A stretch of DNA of 26,501 bases from a virus: IMG/VR virus record IMGVR_UViG_3300048018_000068, positions 1-26,501 of that record. One strand, written 5' to 3'. The position numbers and the translations under genes were made by a program. The notes beneath the pieces were generated by a model. It saw only the letters and a list, made by a program, of their open reading frames with translations. It was not told the origin of the DNA and did not search any database. This document shows positions 16,654 through 24,092 of this stretch, piece by piece. Position 1 is the stretch's first letter, and every line of letters starts with the position of its first letter.

Positions 16654-16884
16654 CTAAACAGCCTCAGTTGAAAGAACTCCTGTATTACTAACTAAAAGTC
16701 TCCAAACACTATTATCTGGCGCAATTAATTTTACAACACCACCATCTATTATAAAATTAGAAAGCGTTGAAATTTTACAAGACTTAGTCATTAGATTATT
16801 TTCTGCATCAGTAAGAATTAAATAATCGTCTGAGTCAATAACTGTAATATTTGGGTACGCTGATGTGTTGCTAATTTTTGCCAT
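16654..16884 (-). CDS. Small virion-type protein, possible head fiber or decoration (76 aa)
   Basis: A 76-residue protein. The segment YPNITVIDSDDYLILTDAEN (12-31), then LMTKSCKISTLSNFI, has the D-x-L-x-x-D ... T-K-x-x-x-I-S pattern seen at the N-terminus of small phage head-fiber and decoration proteins. The C-terminus (VVKLIAPDNSVWRLLVSNTG) is beta-like. It lies in a row of similar small genes between the fiber block and the packaging genes. A surface role on the capsid is plausible but rests only on this loose resemblance. Confidence 0.65.
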   Translation of the reverse strand: MAKISNTSAYPNITVIDSDDYLILTDAENNLMTKSCKISTLSNFIIDGGVVKLIAPDNSVWRLLVSNTGVLSTEAV

Positions 16885-16890
16885 GTTTTT

Positions 16891-17148
16891 TTATTCTATA
16901 ACCTCTGCTGTTTCAGCTGGTTGATTTTCTTTTACTTCTCCAGTTGCTAAATCAATAACAGAATTAGCTCCGTACTTTTCTGACAACTCTTTTTCAACAG
17001 CTGAAAACTTTCCTCTTATTGTATCCAAGTCTTTTGTATATAAAACTTGTTGATAAACTGAATCAGCTAATTTTAGTTTTACTTGAGTGAATTCTTGATT
17101 AAGAGCTTGTAAATTCTGTAACTCCTCTGGTGTTAAATTTTTTGACAT
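16891..17148 (-). CDS. Small coiled-coil protein, conserved in related phages (85 aa)
   Basis: An 85-residue protein starting MSKNLTPEELQNLQALNQEF. Residues 5-60 are predicted as one or two long helices with heptad-like Leu, Val and charged residues. The end (KYGANSVIDLATGEVKENQP) has the KYG ... DLxTGE signature I recall in small hypothetical proteins of flavobacterial and crAss-like phages. A promoter-like TATATTTG lies 29 bases upstream of its ATG. No enzyme motif or membrane segment is present. Function unknown; the helix could mediate oligomer assembly. Confidence 0.7.
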   Translation of the reverse strand: MSKNLTPEELQNLQALNQEFTQVKLKLADSVYQQVLYTKDLDTIRGKFSAVEKELSEKYGANSVIDLATGEVKENQPAETAEVIE

Positions 17149-17177
17149 TTTAGATTATTTTAGATTAAATTTATATA

Positions 17178-17185
17178 CAAATATA
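17178..17185 (-). promoter_or_regulatory. Candidate Bacteroidota -7 promoter element (TATATTTG)
   Basis: Minus-strand TATATTTG matches TAnnTTTG and lies exactly 29 bases before the ATG at 17148, in a 48-base AT-rich gap. The same element at the same distance precedes the neighbouring gene. No -33 TTG box is evident. Confidence 0.4.
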
Positions 17186-17196
17186 ATAAATATTAT

Positions 17197-17598
17197 TTAC
17201 TCATCATCAACAACTTCCTCTTCTTCTTCCGTTTCTGGCTCTGGTGGAGTAGGTGGTTGTGGATTCATCCAAGTAAAATACAAGTCCTCATTTACAGGTG
17301 TAATTTGAGACTGTATGTTTGCAGCTATACTTGCCTGCATCGAAGGAACATCTAATGATCCCTCTAACCATCCAATCACTACATTTTCAAAAGCTTCAGT
17401 ATCTTCATAAGGTACAAAAGGTTCTCCTGCTACATACGTGTAACTTTGAGTTCCTATATTAGTTGATGAATACGTTTTACCTTCAGACTCTTCAGAGCCT
17501 GTGTATCTGTAATGTACTGTATAAATTACATTATCTTGTCCGTCTGACTGAATATGAGCGTTCATTGCTGGGATATCCCACTTGTAAATAATTGCCAT
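17197..17598 (-). CDS. DUF7936-like protein with acidic tail (133 aa)
   Basis: A 133-residue protein. The first 105 residues (MAIIYKWDIPAMNAHIQSDG, then VIYTVHYRYTGSEE at 24-37, FVPYEDTEAFENVVIGWLEG at 61-80) follow the pattern of a small family I recall from T4-like cyanophages and other marine phages, labelled DUF7936. There the sequence runs YKW ... VxxxxxxxTG ... (F/I)xxYEx(L/T) ... VxGWxxG. The last 22 residues are Pro then Glu/Asp-rich (PPTPPEPETEEEEEVVDDE). Function of the family is not known to me. The gene stands in its own gap with a promoter-like element 29 bases upstream. Confidence 0.65.
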   Translation of the reverse strand: MAIIYKWDIPAMNAHIQSDGQDNVIYTVHYRYTGSEESEGKTYSSTNIGTQSYTYVAGEPFVPYEDTEAFENVVIGWLEGSLDVPSMQASIAANIQSQITPVNEDLYFTWMNPQPPTPPEPETEEEEEVVDDE

Positions 17599-17627
17599 TG
17601 ATTTTTTTTTAAATTAATTCACTTGTA

Positions 17628-17635
17628 CAAATATA
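17628..17635 (-). promoter_or_regulatory. Candidate Bacteroidota -7 promoter element (TATATTTG)
   Basis: Minus-strand TATATTTG, 29 bases upstream of the ATG at 17598, in a 54-base AT-rich gap after the 108-residue gene. Twin of the element at 17178-17185. The A-rich stretch just before the ATG is typical of Bacteroidota leaders. Confidence 0.4.
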
Positions 17636-17652
17636 CAAATTTTAATTATACA

Positions 17653-17979
17653 TTATGGAAAGCATAATCCCAATGAGGCTACTACTCCACTTCCACCTGT
17701 TATTCTATAATAACCAATTGTTGCAGGAGGTGATGCTCCGTTTTGGATTGTGTAAAAACCGTTTGCAGTTGTTGTTGTTCCTGCGGCATTCTCATAAACA
17801 GTATCTCCTGTGGTTGGGTTGTTCCCACTACCATCGTGATACTTTGTTGTATTCACAGATTGAGTACATATAAATTTAGTATCTGCCTGTCCTGAGCCAG
17901 AACTAAACGATGTATTCGTTGCACAATCTTTATCGTAACCGTACCAATCTGAAAATCTATATGGATAAGCTATAGGCAT
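17653..17979 (-). CDS. Small secreted-like module protein with three cysteines (108 aa)
   Basis: A 108-residue Gly/Thr/Ser/Asn-rich protein starting MPIAYPYRFSDWYGYDKDCA. Cysteines lie at 19, 38 and 106. Residues 47-108 form a module: YHDGSGNNPTTGDTVYEN, a Thr-rich turn, NGFYTIQNG, IGYYRITGG, then LGLCFP at the end. The same order (GSG, NP, GD-VY, G-Y, C-P end) recurs at the C-terminus of the 1596-residue and 155-residue proteins. It follows the 155-residue gene with a 10-base gap. No signal peptide. A virion surface or fiber-associated role is likely from its neighbours, but unproven. Confidence 0.7.
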   Translation of the reverse strand: MPIAYPYRFSDWYGYDKDCATNTSFSSGSGQADTKFICTQSVNTTKYHDGSGNNPTTGDTVYENAAGTTTTANGFYTIQNGASPPATIGYYRITGGSGVVASLGLCFP

Positions 17980-17989
17980 AATTTAATTT

Positions 17990-18457
17990 TTAAGGGCATT
18001 GACACCCATTAGTAGTTACTACTCCAGACGAATTAACAGAAATATTTGGACAACTACTTGATGTACAACCAAAAAATGTTCCTTGACCAAATATCCAATA
18101 TGAATTAGTTTGTGAAGCACCTGTCCAAGCGGTGTATGATCCATTTACATAATCATATAAAACATCATTTGTCACTAAACCAGTTATAGGGTTTCTTGTT
18201 GTAAAGACAGTAACAGGCGGAGGAGCAGGGTAATCAGCTTCATATAAAGTAATTTGATAATAACTTCTATCAACTGGATTAGGTGTACAGCCATCGTTTA
18301 CTGTAGGATAAGAATTACCAGAACCGTGAGAGTTTCCACCATTTATCATATCATACATAGATATTGGTCCAGTTATAGTTCCTGAACCCCAGGTTCCGTA
18401 TAAAGCTTCTTGCGCTATATCTAACATTGATAACGCTCCTGATGTTGGTACAGCCAT
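17990..18457 (-). CDS. Small fiber-associated protein with cysteine-ended module (155 aa)
   Basis: The N-terminal 42 residues (MAVPTSGALSMLDIAQEALY, then GTITGPISMYDMINGGN) are a type I recall at the start of short phage virion proteins, with MAVPTSG-like openings often seen in tail and neck proteins. A Gly/Ser linker leads to a C-terminal part with cysteines at 57, 131, 136, 152 and 154 and the module NPITGLVTNDVLYDYVNG, YWIFGQGTF, then VTTNGCQCP at the end. That module matches two other proteins here. The start overlaps the stop of the S74 fiber as TAATG. The placement suggests an accessory to the fiber or its attachment. Confidence 0.7.
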   Translation of the reverse strand: MAVPTSGALSMLDIAQEALYGTWGSGTITGPISMYDMINGGNSHGSGNSYPTVNDGCTPNPVDRSYYQITLYEADYPAPPPVTVFTTRNPITGLVTNDVLYDYVNGSYTAWTGASQTNSYWIFGQGTFFGCTSSSCPNISVNSSGVVTTNGCQCP

Positions 18458-18744
18458 TATTTAATCTGCTTTTTTAATTCTTCTATTTCCTCTTTTAATT
18501 CTTTTATAGCTTCTAAAAGTATAGGTGTTATTCCTTGATACCTTAAAGATAAGTTTCCTTTACCATTATCTCTAACGAGTTCTGGTAAAACTTTTTCAAC
18601 ATCTTGAGCTATAAAACCTATATCTTCTTTTATATCTAATATACCATCAGTTTCTTTCCAATCAAACGTAACCCCTTGAAGTTGCATTGCTTTATCTAAA
18701 GCACTTTCAATTGGCTTAATATTTTCTTTATACTTTCTATCAGA
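18457..18744 (-). other. Peptidase S74 intramolecular chaperone domain within the fiber
   Basis: Residues 1226-1320 of the fiber. The codon for Ser1226 is at 18742-18744. Key parts are SDRKYKENI, GVTFDWK, IGFIAQDVE, LRYQGITPILLEAI and a terminal coiled coil, in the expected order. Cleavage is expected just before Ser1226. Confidence 0.85.
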
Positions 18745-21700
18745 AGGCGCACCATAAGCTATTATATCTCCTTTCACCGTCAAGTCTCCACCTCCTGTGG
18801 TACTTGTATCTAAGACCATATAGGTAGTTTCCCCTGTACCAGCAGCATCATTACTCCATCTAAAATTATAACCATTTCCAGCTGTTACCTTAAATTGACC
18901 AGATTTATTACCTGTTTGATTTGGTTTTAAATGTAAAACAGCAGGTCCTGCTGTACTTGATTCAATTATAACGTGAGGATTAATAGCAGAAAACCTTGCA
19001 ATTGCACCACTCGAAGTTCCGTCTCTAACATCTAATAAATATGATGGAGCATTTCCCCCAATCCCGACGTTACCAACACCATCAATAACCATTCGTTGAG
19101 TTAAATTAGCCACCGTGTCTGCAGTCTTAAATATTAAATTTGCAGCATTTGTATTGTTAGGATATGGAGATGCTAATATTTCTCCGCCAGCTTGTACAGC
19201 AGAACTTGAATTTGTTTTTCTAAGTCTTAAGCCATAACTAGTTTGAGAAGCGCCTGCTGGAGAATTTATAGTTACGTGACCAGTAACTTCTAATTTTGTG
19301 CTTGGCGAAGTCGTCCCGATACCTACGTTTCCGCCTGTAAAATAAAATTTACCAGATGAATGTGCTGCAAACTGTATTCCTGTAGATTCTATAATTGTAC
19401 TACTATAAGCACTTGTGTCTCTATTGTATGTAAGAACATATCCATTCCCTCCAGATACCCCTGTTTCAAGTGCTAACCCGCTGCCTGAAGTGTACCATCC
19501 TTTAAACCTACCTTGGGCGTTTGCTTGTATGCTACCTTCAACTTGTAACTTAACCCCAGGGCTAGTCGTCCCGATTCCGACGTTGCCGTTTGACCCTAAA
19601 ATAGTCATCCTTGTATTTAAAGTTCCGTTAGTTTTAAATGATAAATTATTTGCGCTTTCTATTATTAAGTCGTTGGTTGACCCTTCTGTCTTAAGAGTAC
19701 AAGCAGCGCCGTTTTTCTTAAAAGCAATAGCAGTATTATTTGCTCTTACATAGCTTGTTCCAGCTTCGTTACCTACATAAAATGGATATACTAAACTATT
19801 TGTTACTGGGTAGTTTAATCGTATACCAAGTGAATTGCTAGTTGAAGTAACTGTTAACGGATCGGTTGGACTAGCTGTTCCTATTCCTACATCACCATCA
19901 AAATACGAAGTACCATCAGAATTAACATTCATTATAGGTACACCAGATATATCAGCAACTGAAAAAATATCCCCAGATAAATCATCTGTAACTGAGAATA
20001 ACTGACCTTGTGTTCCTTGCACGTCAAGTTTAGCGTTAGGTGTGTAAGTTCCAATTCCGACGTTGCCATTAGGCCCGTCTACAGTAAATATTTTTGAACC
20101 TGCGCTTAGTGGATTTGTTGCTCTTGTTCCTAAGTAATTTACAACAAATTTTCCATAAGCATTCCCAATAGCAAATGTTTTATCTGATGTATTTTGCGAA
20201 GCAAACATTTTAATCCAAGAGTCTCTTGTGTTTGGAGCCACTATAGCGTTACCTATATTCAATATAGTGTTATCAACATTTAAATCTTCATTTGCTATTT
20301 CTAATGCTGCTCCAGGATTAGTAGTTCCTATACCTACTTTACCTGCTGGAAAAATTACTTCAGTACCGCCTCTACTCATTGAAATACGTTTTGAAAATGC
20401 CCCAGTTGGGTCTACATTGTCGTTCATTCCTATGTAACCCACGTTAGCTGATCCATCATACTCAAAAGTCATCCCATATGTATCAGCCTCTCCAATAAAC
20501 AAGCGTGCGTCTATTTCAGTGTTATAGTTTCCTGCAATTATACGAACTAATGTATCGCCACCAGCTGAGTTCCTAAATCTTGCCGAGCTGTTTACAATGC
20601 TTGACATTACATCAAGCGCGTAATCAGGATTAGTAGTTCCTATACCTACTTTACCACCGTTAAGCCAAGAATTACCTTCTGTAAATATTCTTACTTTTTC
20701 AACCCCTTCATTGATTAGCTGAAGAATAGTGTCATCAGCGCCTGTTGCTGAAGACCCTGTACCTATCGAAACTATTTTATCACCACCTTTGTCTAATTGA
20801 ATAATTGCTCTACCTTGGTCTGCATCTAAATGTAAAATTCTTTCAGGATTAGTCGTTCCTATTCCTACGTTGCCAGCTGCTGGATTTAAAACTAAATCTA
20901 TATCTTCATTAGTAAAAGTATCAGTAGATACTTGGTAAGAGGCACCTTCAATAGATATATATCTGTCAGCAGACGCTGCTCCACCTTTTATAGCTGTAGC
21001 TAATCCAACCCTGTAGTCATCAGTGTCATTAGTATGAACAAATGTTGAATATGTTTTAGCAGTGCTTGTTCTTACAATTCCATTGTTTACAACAAACTGA
21101 ACAGGAGGGCTTGTATTTCCAACGCCTAACGTACCCGCTACATAAGTATTACCATTAACTGATAACTTTGTGCTTGCTAAAGGAGCTGCTTCAGGACTTG
21201 TAAACCCAATACCCACATTTCCTCCTGAGCCAACAGTTACGTGTTCATTAAACACAGTTCGAGCATCGTTAACTTCATAGATTTTTAATCTACCGCTATT
21301 AACCTGTATATCCCAATTTTTATCTGTTGTATCTGTTTCTTTTAACATAATACCAGGGTTTGCTGATGTTAGCTTTATAAATTCCAAATCAGCACTTGGT
21401 CCTGTTAATACTCCTGTAAAAGTTGGATTAGCAACTGGTAAATAAGGTCCACCAGCTCCACCGCCACTTGAAACTGTAATATTACCAGAAGCATCTGACA
21501 CTAAAGTACCTGCAGTATATGTGTTTAACTTAAGAGATCCCGCTGAGCTAAGAGTCAAAGCAACCGTACCAGCTGTGCCATTACCGCCAGTTTCTATAAT
21601 TATGCCCCTGCCCTCTGTTCCATAAATAGCACCTAATAGACTTTGGGTAACATTTTTAAAAGTTATAGCTGGTCTTGAAGCACCTACTCCTTTTAATGTT

Positions 21701-22419
21701 AACCCTGTATAATTAGAAAGATTACCGATTTCAAGTTCATCGATTGGAGTTGTTGTAATTCCAATACCTACTTTACCTGCAAAAGTTGCGTTTGGTGTGC
21801 TTGAAGCATCTATTCTTATTGCTTCAGTATTGTCTGTTCCAATAGATAACTCCTCAGAGCCGCCAGCAGTACCTATGAAAGTAGTTGGATCTACTCCAGT
21901 ACCATTTCTTATAATAAAAGAACCTCTTGCTCCTGTATTAGACCAAAACCTACCTAATACAGCGTCATCAGTGTCAGGTCCTTTAACGTCTAACATAGCG
22001 TTAGTTGATGCTGTTACCCCTACTCCTACTCTGGTTGCAAAAGTTGCAAACTGTTGTGCGTCTAGTCCAAGTGCTTCAGTACCAACTGTAAAAAACTTCA
22101 TTGTTGAACCAAGTGATTCAGCTCTTAATTCTACGTTATCTCTATCTGAGGAGTTTAATAATAATTTAGCTCTTACAGTTCCAGCGTCTGTTAAATACAA
22201 GTTGTCTTCAACTAAAACATCTCCAGAGAAATTTGAATCACCACTTGAGTTAATATCCAGTATCGGTACACCAGATATATCTGATACAGCGAATATAGAT
22301 CCGCTTAGATCGTCTGTTACTGAGAAAAGTTGACCTTGTGATCCTTGAACGTCTACTACAGTACCACCCGAAGCACCTTCTACAATTAGTCCTTTTTTTA
22401 TTTTAAATTCGTTTGCCAT
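18457..22419 (-). CDS. Long tail fiber with C-terminal S74 intramolecular chaperone
   Basis: A 1320-residue fiber. About a dozen repeats of the type NVGIGTTSPSTKLEV, in variants such as KVGIGTTNPDYALDV and NVGIGTYTPNAKLDV, run through residues 130-1200. These repeats are common in phage fibers and Bacteroidota surface proteins and often form elongated beta structures. A 44-residue module at 25-68 is repeated at 801-844. Residue 1226 begins SDRKYKENI, the S74 signature: Ser1226 and Lys1231 match the Ser-Lys pair that cuts off the chaperone after folding, as in endosialidase fibers. The last 20 residues are a Glu/Lys coiled coil (EAIKELKEEIEELKKQIK). The product probably trimerises and releases its C-terminal domain. 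Receptor specificity is not readable. Confidence 0.88.
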   Translation of the reverse strand: MANEFKIKKGLIVEGASGGTVVDVQGSQGQLFSVTDDLSGSIFAVSDISGVPILDINSSGDSNFSGDVLVEDNLYLTDAGTVRAKLLLNSSDRDNVELRAESLGSTMKFFTVGTEALGLDAQQFATFATRVGVGVTASTNAMLDVKGPDTDDAVLGRFWSNTGARGSFIIRNGTGVDPTTFIGTAGGSEELSIGTDNTEAIRIDASSTPNATFAGKVGIGITTTPIDELEIGNLSNYTGLTLKGVGASRPAITFKNVTQSLLGAIYGTEGRGIIIETGGNGTAGTVALTLSSAGSLKLNTYTAGTLVSDASGNITVSSGGGAGGPYLPVANPTFTGVLTGPSADLEFIKLTSANPGIMLKETDTTDKNWDIQVNSGRLKIYEVNDARTVFNEHVTVGSGGNVGIGFTSPEAAPLASTKLSVNGNTYVAGTLGVGNTSPPVQFVVNNGIVRTSTAKTYSTFVHTNDTDDYRVGLATAIKGGAASADRYISIEGASYQVSTDTFTNEDIDLVLNPAAGNVGIGTTNPERILHLDADQGRAIIQLDKGGDKIVSIGTGSSATGADDTILQLINEGVEKVRIFTEGNSWLNGGKVGIGTTNPDYALDVMSSIVNSSARFRNSAGGDTLVRIIAGNYNTEIDARLFIGEADTYGMTFEYDGSANVGYIGMNDNVDPTGAFSKRISMSRGGTEVIFPAGKVGIGTTNPGAALEIANEDLNVDNTILNIGNAIVAPNTRDSWIKMFASQNTSDKTFAIGNAYGKFVVNYLGTRATNPLSAGSKIFTVDGPNGNVGIGTYTPNAKLDVQGTQGQLFSVTDDLSGDIFSVADISGVPIMNVNSDGTSYFDGDVGIGTASPTDPLTVTSTSNSLGIRLNYPVTNSLVYPFYVGNEAGTSYVRANNTAIAFKKNGAACTLKTEGSTNDLIIESANNLSFKTNGTLNTRMTILGSNGNVGIGTTSPGVKLQVEGSIQANAQGRFKGWYTSGSGLALETGVSGGNGYVLTYNRDTSAYSSTIIESTGIQFAAHSSGKFYFTGGNVGIGTTSPSTKLEVTGHVTINSPAGASQTSYGLRLRKTNSSSAVQAGGEILASPYPNNTNAANLIFKTADTVANLTQRMVIDGVGNVGIGGNAPSYLLDVRDGTSSGAIARFSAINPHVIIESSTAGPAVLHLKPNQTGNKSGQFKVTAGNGYNFRWSNDAAGTGETTYMVLDTSTTGGGDLTVKGDIIAYGAPSDRKYKENIKPIESALDKAMQLQGVTFDWKETDGILDIKEDIGFIAQDVEKVLPELVRDNGKGNLSLRYQGITPILLEAIKELKEEIEELKKQIK
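19888..20019 (-). repeat. Internal fiber module repeat, second copy
   Basis: Encodes fiber residues 801-844 (from QGTQGQLFSVTDDLSGD). By my reading, 33 of 44 residues are identical to residues 25-68. Confidence 0.8.
22216..22347 (-). repeat. Internal fiber module repeat, first copy
   Basis: Encodes fiber residues 25-68 (from QGSQGQLFSVTDDLSGS). This copy lies at the N-terminus, where it may belong to the virion-proximal part; the other copy is mid-fiber. Confidence 0.8.
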
Positions 22420-22454
22420 ATTATCTTTTTTTCACTGTCCAAAAAGTTATTATT

Positions 22455-23141
22455 TTATAATCCAAATCTTGATTTTTGTGCGTTATAGTTTTGTAATACT
22501 TGTGCTGCTGTTAAAGCTGTACTGTAAACTCTGACCGTAGGTATATCACCTAAAATACCTTCTCCATTTAAATCATATCTATGTCCTATCATAATATTAG
22601 AAACAGAAGGAAAAGTACAATTACTATGCGTGGCTGTATACTCTTGAGTACCATTTATATAAATTTTAACAACTCCAGTGTTAGTAAACGTATAAACTAA
22701 ATGACTAAATTTAGTTGTATCTATTGTAAGTCCACTTGGCTCCACCCAACTACCAATTCCGCTATTAGCAAATATATATCTTAATTGACCATTTGTACTA
22801 ATAGCTAAATCAGGATTATGAAATGCAGATGCAGCACCAGATGTTCCACTAAACCATCTATCGTGAGATGATACACCAGCAGCTTTAACCCATCCTTCAT
22901 ATGTAACTGACGAAGAACTACTTAAATTAATCTCACTAATAAATTTAATACCGTCATCTACCCCGTCAAATTGCCAAACACCTCCATTACCTGATCCAAA
23001 ACTAACACCATTAGTTAAGGTCCCTGTGTCTGATCCTGCTAAATTTGTAGCAGTTGTTCCACTTCCTGGATAACTTCTTGTGCTACCTGCATCTACTGCA
23101 AATACCAATCCGTCTTCTATTATATTTGGTCCTGTATACAT
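22455..23141 (-). CDS. LamG/concanavalin-like protein, third of three paralogs (228 aa)
   Basis: A 228-residue protein with one LamG-like jellyroll. It begins MYTGPNIIEDGLVFAVDAGS, then STRSYPGSGT, NGGVWQFDGVDDGIKF (about 52-67) and a closing DIPTVRVYSTALTAAQVLQ, NYNAQKSRFGL. This is the FDGxDD ... VxIYxxALTxxEVxxxYN pattern of LamG/concanavalin A-like domains that bind carbohydrates or protect surfaces. The sequence has no signal peptide, so it acts as a virion protein. The start overlaps the stop of the second paralog as TAATG. It shares both ends with its two neighbours but differs in the middle, as expected where the binding face varies. Confidence 0.8.
   Translation of the reverse strand: MYTGPNIIEDGLVFAVDAGSTRSYPGSGTTATNLAGSDTGTLTNGVSFGSGNGGVWQFDGVDDGIKFISEINLSSSSSVTYEGWVKAAGVSSHDRWFSGTSGAASAFHNPDLAISTNGQLRYIFANSGIGSWVEPSGLTIDTTKFSHLVYTFTNTGVVKIYINGTQEYTATHSNCTFPSVSNIMIGHRYDLNGEGILGDIPTVRVYSTALTAAQVLQNYNAQKSRFGL
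22471..22501. repeat. LamG-gene 3' conserved direct repeat, copy 1
   Basis: A 31-base plus-strand stretch encoding the shared ending VLQNYNAQKS of the LamG paralogs. It differs at only a few positions from 23154-23184 and 24102-24132. Confidence 0.75.
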
Positions 23142-23848
23142 TATATAAATCTGGTTTTTTGTGCGTTATAATTTTGTAATACTTCTGCAGCGGTGAAGCC
23201 TTTTTTATATATTTTAACGTTTGCTATATTGCCGTTAAAATATTCACCTGAACCACCACCTCCATTGTAAGTGTAACCTCCAATTGTTAAAGGTGTATTT
23301 AAAACTTGAGCATTTGTGGTTTGAGTTCCAGTAGCCGTAGCAACACCATTGTTATATATAGTTAGATTTGATCCGTTCCATGTACCTACTAAATTATACC
23401 AAACATTAGCTACCGTAGGGAGTGCTGCATATATTTGATTATAAGCGCCACTACCATTACAAAATGAAAGAAAAATCTTACTACTTGCTTGTCTCCAACT
23501 AAAAACATATGCTTGTTGATTGGTGGCACCGCCAGCAGACTTTGACACAAATCCAGCGTAACTACTTTGAGTTAAAGTATGTGGTTTAATCCAAACAGAT
23601 ATAGTACCTACATTGGTTAAATCTACATCTGTAGAGTTTGGCGCAGTAGCGTAATCATCTACGCCATCAAAATCAAAAGACCCACCGTTTGCTGCGCTAA
23701 AAGTAGGGCTGTTAGTTAAAACGCTGTTATTATTACCTACTAAATCTTTCCAAGCAGTTCCACTACCTGGGTACGATCTTTCACTTCCTGCATCTAAAGC
23801 AAACGTTAAATTTTCTGTTATTATATCTGGTCCACCGTATGCTCCCAT
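23141..23848 (-). CDS. LamG/concanavalin-like protein, second of three paralogs (235 aa)
   Basis: A 235-residue LamG-like protein starting MGAYGGPDIITENLTFALDA, then GSERSYPGSGTAW and NGGSFDFDGVDDYATAPNST (about 55-74). Residues near 79-91 read GTISVWIKPHTLT, the typical second LamG strand, and the end is IANVKIYKKGFTAAEVLQNY, NAQKTRFI. It begins one base after the small 80-residue gene and overlaps the third paralog by TAATG. The core around 95-180 (NQQAYVFSWRQASSKIFLSF, WYNLVGTWNGSNLTIYNNG) has the expected alternation of aromatic and Gly-rich turns. Probable role: glycan binding on the virion surface. Confidence 0.8.
   Translation of the reverse strand: MGAYGGPDIITENLTFALDAGSERSYPGSGTAWKDLVGNNNSVLTNSPTFSAANGGSFDFDGVDDYATAPNSTDVDLTNVGTISVWIKPHTLTQSSYAGFVSKSAGGATNQQAYVFSWRQASSKIFLSFCNGSGAYNQIYAALPTVANVWYNLVGTWNGSNLTIYNNGVATATGTQTTNAQVLNTPLTIGGYTYNGGGGSGEYFNGNIANVKIYKKGFTAAEVLQNYNAQKTRFI
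23154..23184. repeat. LamG-gene 3' conserved direct repeat, copy 2
   Basis: Same repeat as 22471-22501, with a shared 15-base core TTTTTGTGCGTTATA on the plus strand. It encodes the closing QNYNAQK segment. Confidence 0.75.
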
Positions 23849-23849
23849 A

Positions 23850-24092
23850 TTATTCTTCTTCTATTGGTTCACTCCATTCTGGAGTAGCCATTATTGCTAA
23901 TATCTCTTCGTGAGTGTAAGGTCCTTCGTATGAACTCAATGTTGATACAAATGCAGGTTCATCACCCTTCCATTTTAATACTGTTTGTAAACCATCAACT
24001 GATAGCCTAACTGTATCTGTTGATGTTTCCATAACTTCGTTGAAATCAACTAAAGATAATTCGTCTGTGTTTATTGTAATGTATGTTATCAT
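23850..24092 (-). CDS. Small conserved protein inserted between LamG genes (80 aa)
   Basis: An 80-residue acidic protein starting MITYITINTDELSLVDFNEV, then TVRLSVDGLQTVLKWKGDEP (27-46) and YEGPYTHEEILAIMATPEWS (55-74), ending PIEEE. I recall this pattern of SVDG-x-x-T-V-KW-x-G and EGPYTHxEIL from short hypothetical proteins near fiber genes of marine phages. No known fold name applies. The start forms an ATGA overlap with the first LamG gene and the stop is one base before the second. A role as a fiber or LamG chaperone or accessory is possible, inferred from this tight coupling only. Confidence 0.65.
   Translation of the reverse strand: MITYITINTDELSLVDFNEVMETSTDTVRLSVDGLQTVLKWKGDEPAFVSTLSSYEGPYTHEEILAIMATPEWSEPIEEE

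Noticed and set aside
18457-22419. Repeated VGIGTT-coding DNA as a CRISPR array or diversity-generating template
   Set aside because: The repeats are irregular, in-frame protein repeats without constant spacers. No reverse transcriptase or template/variable pair is visible in the window.
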